Translations under genes and position numbers: made by a program | The notes under the pieces: generated by a model | The model's input: the letters and a program-made list of their open reading frames with translations, nothing else | Databases searched by the model: none | Told to the model about the DNA's origin: nothing | Origin: Gibbula magus | Taxonomy: Eukaryota; Mollusca; Gastropoda; Trochida; Trochidae | DNA: 64,000 bases | Assembly: GCA_936450465.1 (NCBI GenBank) | Contig: OW388302.1 | Span: 17,995,569-18,059,568, forward strand | Direction of reading: 5' to 3' | Part shown: piece after piece, positions 34,153 to 44,300 of the stretch | Layout of the letters: the number at the start of each line of letters is the position of its first letter | Numbering within the stretch: the first letter of the stretch is position 1

Positions 34153-35093
34153 TTAGGTTCTGACTCCTGTGATCAAACTCTCTGAAAAGATAATTCTAAA
34201 CCTTTTCTTTCAGATATTCCTTTAAAGGTCGCACACTTTGATCATTTGCCTTGACCGTACTTTTAATGGGTTTTTTATCCGTTTTTCATCAATTTCACTA
34301 CAAACCGACATGCATCATCACTATCATCATTTATTTCCTAAAACGCCAACAACGGTAGTACAAGATACAAATAAATATAATTTACATAAATAAATGTAAT
34401 GTATAGCAAATGACAAGGATGTACGCATAAATATAGGCATATAATTAATAACAGACATACATGAATATCATTAATGCAAATTGTTTGAATTGACAAAACG
34501 CATTATATCATTGTAGCGAGCTTTTTTAATTTTTTTTAAAAACTTTTTTGCTAATTTCCTGAATATATTGGTTCGATTTGACAGAAGGTTCGCCATCTTT
34601 ACAGTAATTCGCCATTGTAGAAAAGGATTTTATTATTCTTTTGGAAATAAAGGCATTGAAAATCATAATAGAACTCAGTTTGCAACTGATATAGAGATGC
34701 AGAGAACGCTAGGTAATCGTCTCGTGGTAATCTATCGGTTTTCTAAATAGAACTTGCATTTTGATTGGTTGACTGCACTTCTTAATGCTAATTTACGGAT
34801 TAATTAAATCTCCTATTATGGCTAAATCACAAACGCATACACAAAAGCTTACTTATTTCAAATATAACTTAAACAAGTTTAGTTTAGTTAATATAAACAC
34901 TAGATCGATTACAGTTTATGCAACATAAAAAGAAAGGAAAATTATGTGAAAATTATTGCTAATGTTAGACTAAAGATTAGATTTTTAAAGAAATATTTGC
35001 CTGGCATAAATAAACATTTGCATTACCAACATAACACAGTCACTTTAATTACTTTACACAAAGAAGTACAAGAAGTAACCAAGGAGGATCAAC
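32711..35093. other. Spacer between copies 3 and 2
   Basis: No gene recognised. A (TA)n microsatellite is at 34100-34149. A duplicated phrase (acacatgtaaa, ccttataacacatg) lies at 33480-33600. Confidence 0.5.
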
Positions 35094-35099
35094 TTTATT
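35094..35099 (-). promoter_or_regulatory. Possible polyadenylation signal for copy 2
   Basis: AATAAA on the minus strand, about 170 nt after the copy 2 stop codon and just beyond the (ATC)n microsatellite. First match downstream of the gene. Confidence 0.4.
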
Positions 35100-35112
35100 A
35101 AACGTCGATATA

Positions 35113-35114
35113 TT

Positions 35115-35155
<41 letters not shown>

Positions 35156-35182
35156 GGTCATCATCATCATCATCATCATCAT
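35113..35182. repeat. (ATC)n microsatellite
   Basis: About 23 triplets with one interruption, in the presumed 3' UTR of copy 2. Confidence 0.9.
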
Positions 35183-35270
35183 ATAATCTACCAAACGACT
35201 AATTTAACTATAATAAGTTTTCTTTATCGAAGGTAAAGTATGACAAAGGACTCTCCCGGTTACAACTTGA

Positions 35271-35376
35271 TTAGAGAAACTTTATAGGCAGAACTGAGGT
35301 ACGCGAATTTCCTTTTGGAACAGTTAGCAACAGGAGGGATTGATCTGGTGACAAGACATTTTCCAGCACTGCCGTT
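35271..35376 (-). CDS. Copy 2 exon 8 (terminal coding exon)
   Basis: 106 nt, tttgttacag acceptor to TAA. Encodes VLSPDQSLLLLTVPKGNSR then TSVLPIKFL and stop. The stop position is shared by copies 1, 2 and 4. Confidence 0.8.
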
Positions 35377-38300
35377 CTGTAACAAACAAAAAACACAAGT
35401 GATAGTTGATCAAACAGAGATACGATTCAAAACTGTTCTTTCATTTGATACAACATTAATACTTTGTTACCAGAATCATTGGTTACACGACAAATGCTTT
35501 GTTACCACAGTCCTTGGTTACAAGACAAATGCTTTGTTACCAGAATCATTGGTTACAACACAAATGTTTTTTTTACCAGAATCATTGGTTACACAACAAA
35601 TGCTTTGTTACCACAGTCCTTGGTTACAAGACAAATGCTTTGTTACCAGATTCATTGGTTACAACACAAATGATTTGATACCAGAATGGTTGGTCACAAC
35701 ACAAATGGTTTTACCATTGGTTACAACGCAAGGTTTCATGATCAGATTAAACAAATAATTTCAAATTTGAATTTAGCCTAATGAAGTCTTTAAACCCCCA
35801 AGAAGAGTAGGTCCATCATACAAGAGCTACCATTATTTAAGGACAATGGGTGTATATTACTTACCTGTAATTCTTCCGATATCGAGATATAAGGTGGCCC
35901 TGGCACCAGAAGATATCATCACATTTAACGTTGTATGTGACTGCAGTGGTTTTCTTCAGGTCGTCGCTGTGGTTGTATCTCACTAGGTGGTGGTCACCCA
36001 TACACACGTATATGTACAAGTCTGAAAGAAACAACGAATAAATCCTTTATCATCACGAGTCACCCATACACACGTATATGTACAGGTCTGAAAGAAACAA
36101 CGAATTAATCTGTTATCATCACGAGTCACCCATACACACGTATATGTACAGGTCTGAAAGAAACAACGAATTAATCCTTTATCATCACGAGTCACCCATA
36201 CACACGTATATGTACAGGTCTGAAATAAACAAACCACTTAATTCTTTATCATCACCACCGGTCAACCAGGGCTTCCAGTTCAAATCTTTTAGGCTGCAAA
36301 CAAAGTTAAATTTTCTCGAGCACATTTTTTAAAAAAATGACGAGGGCGGTAGGATTTTCTCTTTATTTTTTGTTGAAAAATGATGAGTACATATTTTCCA
36401 TCAACAGTAGCCTGGAAGTGTTAGAAGAATAATAACATCCGTTCCCGCAGACCAATATATTTGGTGGACAAATAAATTTGAGGGGTTAGTAAAAATAATA
36501 TGGCAAATTCATAATTCCTTTTTTCGAATAACTATAAAACGATGTCACGTGCACCAACATTGGTGATTTGCCGATGCCCGAGGAACATTTCAATTTTGTT
36601 TAACATTACACTTTATTATTCACATCAGATAATACGGGTGTGAAATCAAGTGATACCCACAGTAATATATCAGCCCTCCAAGGAGGCATTGGTTGTTAAT
36701 TTGGGTGGGTCCCGCCAAGATTCATTATTGTCCATTGCGTGGTATAATCAACTTGTTTCAAGTCTTTGAAAGCCATTGTTCATAAACTTTGGAATGTGAC
36801 ATGACATATATAGTTTATAATGAAACACATTTACCAATGTTATCCCCTCAAAAGGTTGCTAATGTCATCTGTTGTCATCGTAATGTTGTCAACTAATGAT
36901 GACGTCATAATGATATATATGACCTCAATGAGATCAATGAGATCAATGAGATCAATGAGATAGGCTCATGAAGCCGATTGCTGTTTCTTTCAAATAAATT
37001 TTAATCTCATGTAAGATACAAGGAATTAACAAAATATCATAGTTTATAATCATGTTTGTCTAAGGAGTATGAACGCATGATTTCAGCTTTCTAGGGCTTT
37101 TTCAATGTTTTGACATCATATTCTGTGAAATATGAAAATTATGTTGATACAAAATGTTGTCGATATAATGACCCCTTCTTGAACTCTTCTTCGTTGATGC
37201 ATCGTTACTGCATGACGTCATAAAAAAAAGCCAAAACAGGACATACTTCATTCTCCTATCTCTGTTGGTTAAGAAAATTCCTAAACGAGGATTTCTGAAT
37301 TTGGCAAAATACTCTGTATGTCCCTTTAAAGATTGATCAAGAGTATCAACTGGGGGAGGACATTCTGCATGAAGGTATTCTGTTTTCAGTCTAGACCGAC
37401 ATGCCAAAAAGACATGAGGGTACTTGTGCGTACAATACATCACTCTACACACTCAACAAAGAGAAAAGTTCAGAACAATACACCACACTCCACAAAGAGA
37501 AAAGTTCAGTACAATACACCACACTTCACAAAGAGAAATGTTCAGTACAATACATCTCATTCTACAAAGAGAAATGTTCAGTACAATACATCTCATTCTA
37601 CAAAGAGAAATGTTCAGTACAATACACCACACTCCACAAAGAGAAACGTTCAGTACAATACACCACACTTCACAAAGAGAAATGTTCAGTAAATACATCA
37701 CACTACACACTCCACAAAGAGAAACGTTCAGTACAATACACCACACTTCACAAAGAGAAATGTTCAGTACAATACATCACACTCCACACTCAACAAAGAG
37801 AAACGTTCAGTACAATACACCACACTTCACAAAGAGAAATGTTCAGTACAATACACCACACCTCACAAAGAGAAATGTTCAGTACAATACATCTCATTCT
37901 ACAAAGAGAAATGTTCAGTACAATACATCTCATTCTACAAAGAGAAATGTTCAGTACAATATACCACACTCCACAAAGAGAAACGTTCAGTACAATACAC
38001 CACACTTCACAAAGAGAAATGTTCAGTAAATACATCACACTACACACTCCACAAAGAGAAACGTTCAGTACAATACACCACACTTCACAAAGAGAAATGT
38101 TCAGTACAATACACCACACTTCACAAAGAGAAATGTTCAGTACAATACATCACACTCCACACTCCACAAAGAGAAACGTTCAGTACAATACACCACACTT
38201 CACAAAGAGAAATGTTCAGTACAATACACCACACCTCACAAAGAGAAATGTTCAGTCGATACATCTCATTCCACAAAGAGAAATGTTCAGTACAATACAT

Positions 38301-41300
38301 CTCACTCCACAAATAGAAATGTTCAGTACAATACAACAAACTTCACAAAGAGAAATGTTCACTGCAATACACCACACTTTACAAAGAGAAATGTTCAGTA
38401 CAATACTATACACTCCACAAAGAGAAATGTTCAGTACAATACATCTCATTCCACAAAGAGAAATGTTCAGTACCATACATCTCATTCCACGAGGAGAAAT
38501 GTCCAGTACAATACTCCACACTCCACAAAGAGAAATGCCCAGTACAATCCTCCACTCTCCACAAAGAGAAATGTCCAGTACAATACTCCACCAGCCACGA
38601 TGAGAAATGTCCAGTACAATACTCCACACTCCACAAAGAGAAATGTCCAGTACAATACTCCACTCTCCACAATGAGAAATGTCCAGTACAATACATCTCA
38701 CTCCACGAGGAGAAATGTCCAGTACAATACTCCACACTCCACAAAGAGAAATGTCCAGTACAATACACCATACTCCACAGAGAGAAATGTCCAGTACAAT
38801 ACTCCACACTCCACGCGGAGAAATGTCCAGTACAATAGTCCACACTCCACAAAGAGAAATGTTCAGAACAATACTCCACACTTCACAAAGAGAAATGTTC
38901 AGTACAATACATCACACTCCACACTCCACAAAGAGAAACGTTCAGTACAATACACCACACTTCACAAAGAGAAATGTTCAGTACAATACACCACACCTCA
39001 CAAAGAGAAATGTTCAGTCGATACATCTCATTCCACAAAGAGAAATGTTCAGTACAATACACCACACTTCACAAAGAGAAATGTTCAGTACAATACATCA
39101 CACTTCACAAAGAGAAATGTTCAGTACAATACATCACACTCCACAAAGAGAAATGTTCAGTACAATACATCACACTCCACACTCCACAAAGAGAAACGTT
39201 CAGTACAATACACCACACTTCACAAAGAGAAATGTTCAGTACAATACACCACACCTCACAAAGAGAAATGTTCAGTCGATACATCTCATTCCACAAAGAG
39301 AAATGTTCAGTACAATACATCTCACTCCACAAATAGAAATGTTCAGTACAATACAACAAACTTCACAAAGAGAAATGTTCACTGCAATACACCACACTTT
39401 ACAAAGAGAAATGTTCAGTACAATACTATACACTCCACAAAGAGAAATGTTCAGTACAATACATCTCATTCCACAAAGAGAAATGTTCAGTACCATACAT
39501 CTCATTCCACGAGGAGAAATGTCCAGTACAATACTCCACACTCCACAAAGAGAAATGTCCAGTACAATACTCCACACTCCACAAAGAGAAATGCCCAGTA
39601 CAATCCTCCACTCTCCACAAAGAGAAATGTCCAGTACAATACTCCACCAGCCACGATGAGAAATGTCCAGTACAATACTCCACACTCCACAAAGAGAAAT
39701 GTCCAGTACAATACTCCACTCTCCACAATGAGAAATGTCCAGTACAATACATCTCACTCCACGAGGAGAAATGTCCAGTACAATACTCCACACTCCACAA
39801 AGAGAAATGTCCAGTACAATACACCATACTCCACAGAGAGAAATGTCCAGTACAATACTCCACACTCCACGCGGAGAAATGTCCAGTACAATAGTCCACA
39901 CTCCACAAAGAGAAATGTTCAGAACAATACTCCACACTCCACAAAGAGAAATGTTCAGTACAATACTCCACACTCCACGAGGAGAAATATTCAAAGTGCG
40001 CACATGCATCATTACTGTTGTGTAAGGACCAACATTGTTCCTTTTTCATTCTCAACTCACTGGGGGTAGCAGGTACCCAATTGTACTGCGCAGTGATCAG
40101 AGGCACACCTCGAATTAGGTCACATTGCCCAAGATAACAGAGCTTGCATAAGTTTCACAACTCTTGTCTCTGTGTAAGAGACAGCTAGTTAAACCTTCAA
40201 GCTCTCAGAATATCAAGATATGAAGCAGTTAGATATGACACCGAAATACTCTTACCTACATTAAGAAGTGTTTGAACAGGTTTATTACTAATTGTATCAA
40301 ATCGTATGGAGTACGTACCAGTAACAACAAAATCTGCAATGTCCTTCACAAGATGTTGCGTCGTGTCTTCTCCGTGGTAATTGATGCTGAAGATCCCTCT
40401 GTAGCCACCGGAGAAGTAGAGGCGTCTGAAACATTATTTCAGTCCTTGATATATTCCTTCTTCAGTTCTGAAACTTACATGTAATTGGTTCACAAGGTGC
40501 CTTGTGACAATTTTATAGTCATGCTGATCATAACACACAGTGTAACGCTGAAATAATCTCAAACTTCAAATCGTGTCTAGGTAACTTTATCTGCTGATCT
40601 ATATCTACGCATAGCAAGATTTGGTTGCATTCTATATTGAAATTCATAATGTCCAAGGCGTCTTGCAGGTTCCACTAAAAAGCATGACCATGATGCTGTT
40701 GGAAGCAAAAATGCAATCCTTGGTGATATTAATTAACTTTTGAAAGCGGCGTAAAATAAAAAATAACCTCACCTTACCCCAAATAAAACCCCAGTTTATA
40801 TAGCATGTTGCTAATATACTCACCTGCAAAAGAAACGCTCCCAGGTATTTTAATCTAGATTGAAGAATAAATAAAGAAGTCAGGTTTGAAAAAACTTAAT
40901 GTTTATTCAAAAAGAACATGTGCCTATATCATATTCATAAAAATGCAACCAATCAGCTTCCGGTATCAACATCACAGTCTCCGATATTCGTCCGGGGGTC
41001 AAAAAGTCCAAGTTCACGGTTATGAGTGATCCCGGATCAGGGAAATCCAGGCTCAATGTAACAAAAACAGTTCACACTAATAATGTGTATGGCCTCCCCT
41101 TGCCATGATAACCGCAGTGACCCTCCGACGCATGGAGAAAATCAAACGTCATTATGTGGACTGCGCTGGCATTCTTCTTGGAGAGCTTGGACAAGTTGAA
41201 AGCAGTTATGTGGAGGTGGTCGTCGTTCGCGAATACGACGATCCATATCGTCCCAAAGATGTTCGATCGGTGACATGTCAGGCGAGCATGCTGGCCACGG

Positions 41301-44300
41301 CAAAACGTCGATGTTGTGAAAGTTGAAGAAAGTGTTGAGTCACTCGAGCTGTGTGCGGTCTGGCATTGTCTTGTTGAAAGATCACACCTTGTTCCTGTTC
41401 CTGGGACAGACGACGGGACGGAGAATGTCATCGATGTAACGTTGAGCCTTTAGATTTCCATTCACTATAACCAGCTGCGTCTTCTCCTCCCCAAACCATG
41501 ACACTTCCTCCCCCGTAGGGCACCACTTCCTTGAACGCAACATGCAGCTGTTCTCTCTCCCTGACGGCGATAAACACGTACTCTTCAATCTGCTTTGAAG
41601 GGACAGAACCGACTTTCATCAGAGAAAAGCACCCTCTGCCACTGACGTCGCTGCCAACGTAACACCGTCCTTGCCCATCTCAGTCTTCGTTGGGGATGTT
41701 CGGCTGTCAACCGCTGTCCCCATAACGGTCTGTATGCCCTGATGCCATGGGATCTTAGACGTCTGGACACTGTGCGTCTGCTTACCTGGTTGTCCAGAGC
41801 ATTTGTCACCAATGACGTCACAGCAAAAAGCGGTTCCTGAGGTGTAACGTGTGCAGGTATCGGTCCTCCTGGTGGGTTGTGACTTTTGGTCGGCCTGATC
41901 TTGGCTTGTCTGAGGTCTGTCCGGAATGACGATAATGCTGCATTAGTCTTGTGACAGTTGTGCGGTGACAGCCAAACGTTCTTGCAAAATGGGTGTGGGT
42001 GGCTCCCATTTCAATCATCCGGATTGCTTGCTAACGTTCTTGTAAAGTTAATCTTGCCATTCTTCAAATGTTTTTTTAAAAAGTGGGTGTCTAACAACCA
42101 ATTCGCATTGGTTTTATACGCATCGGTCATTGGTCTTGTTTGCTTTGCATGAAAAAACACAATTTGTGAAAATTAGGGGAAATCATGCGTTTGATACCAC
42201 AGTTCAATATGAAACAATCATTTTTGTGTTTGGGCGATGTGTTTTCATGTGGATGGGTTTGAATCTGAGTGTTATCTTTTTTCGTTATTTCAAATCTAAA
42301 GTGGTAGCTTTTCTTTTATCTGAGAACCTCAGACAGATTGCTGAAATTTGTTCCTAAGGTTGAAGTCCTTCAAGCGAATTTAAAGTGTCATATGGCCTGG
42401 TATTAAATTAAGTATGACATTTTTGAAGATCAGAGTTACAAGTTCCTTTGGTGACCTAAGTGGCAAATGTTATGGCTTCTTCAACACTATTCACGTTAAG
42501 GAAAATAACGTTCACGATGTTGCCTGGAAAATCATGCTTTTTCATAGGTTTAGGAGGTTGAAACATAAACGCCATACTAGATACTGACGTTTGAACTCAT
42601 GATTAAGAAGATCCTAAGTTCTGTTATTGTGAATTTGATGTCTATAGCTTTGGGTCACTAAAGAAGGTTGTCTCTAATGTAGTAACCTCTGAAACGTCCA
42701 TATAATCCTCTTCAGCGCATCAAAAGTGAAGCGAACATGAAATGAACCAAATGTGGTGCAATTTATCTACTCACTTGGCACTGCGATGAAGACACATGTC
42801 ACCCTTTGCCTTGAATTTCTTTAGCTTGGTAGGGGGGAAATGTGTTCTGTATATATTCGAGGATGTTGACTTAATAAAAATGAAGCCAGCATGGAGGTCC
42901 AGTTGGACAGCATTCAGTCGTTTATTGCTGGAAAATAGAGTTTGATATAAAAACTAAGCCTTTCAGTGCGATTTTAAAAAGTGGCAACTTATATTTGAGG
43001 AAGCACATTATTAGAAAACAATTCAATAACACTCTCTTCCAACTGAATTAATAGTTGTTAACATAACTTAATACCAACTTTATGCTCATCTTGCTCCTCA
43101 AGGACATTGTCCTGTTCCCTTCAATCCCCAGACTGTCCCAAATTTTTCCCGTTTTACTGAAATATAGTACATTCTTCTTACATACAGCATGTGTTGTGTT
43201 AACTAGTAATTGTCGTGATTTGAAAGTTGAGCTCGAGGTCGCCCACCAGTCTCGCACAGCCAATGGTGCTCGATAAATGTCATTTTATTGGCCAGTTATT
43301 TATGTCAATATTCAAAGCAAATCTAAAAAGACCACCCTGGGATTGAAGGAGACTTACAACTACATTGATGAAGCAGGATGCTTGAATCTGTACCTGTCAG
43401 GGAGCTTTACTGGGTATACGTTGTGGAGATGTACTTTCTCGTCTATTGTTAAGTTTCCTACTTTATCTTGATCCTCGTTGATATAGATGTATGTTCCCGA
43501 GCCCGGGTCATACCCGACCCAGTGGAGACTTACTGATTGTTTTTTCGTGGTCAGATACTTCAGTGATGGTTCTTGGAGTCGAATCATTGTGAGTCCTGAG
43601 GGAGAGTTATAACCGCTATAGAACAAGACCACTGAAATTAAATGAAGTGGTATTGAAATATCAGATTACAATTGTCACATCGATGTATGTGGTGTTGTGA
43701 CACATTCGAGGCAACAGATGACAGAGACCTCGATAAACTGTTATTATTTTTTTTCATTTAACCGACCTCATCAGAATCAACTTACTCAACCTACTCAACG
43801 TCTCATCAATCCACAAACTTGAATAAAAAGTTGTAGATTTTTGTTTTGCTTTTAAAAAAACGGAAGGGAACACTTATTTCGAAGAATTCAAATGTAACTG
43901 AAAGGTTTTAGACATATAAATGGTTGAACTTTCGTAAACAATTCTAAAACGATTTTTGGGATTGGAATAACGTTGTCAAGATACATTATTTCAATTGATT
44001 GAAACATATTTATTCAGTCAAGAAAAGGATTGGGCACAACTTAAAAAAGCCCTTTCCTGGTAATTACATCTTTGATATCCCAATTCACAGCACGAGATGG
44101 ACAAGTGTTAAGGATATGTACAAGAGTAACTTAGACAAAACGTTTTGTTTGGGAGATATAAATATGTACAATTTTGAATACATTCTGATTTTCAAAGATA
44201 GAGAAACCTGCATTGTCATGTAAATTGAGATCAATATCTATTCTTGATCGACAAAGTGAAACAAAATCTAATCTAGATTACACACTGTACTAATGCCATG

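Noticed and set aside
37446..39992. CRISPR-like regular array
   Set aside because: Units are contiguous without unique spacers and the genome is eukaryotic; it is a minisatellite. The same applies to the 33-, 35-, 38-, 40- and 66-bp arrays.
37401..40069. Long open frames (201, 326, 400, 489 residues and several on the other strand)
   Set aside because: All are readings of the 36-bp tandem array, whose period is a multiple of three; no splice, start or domain support.
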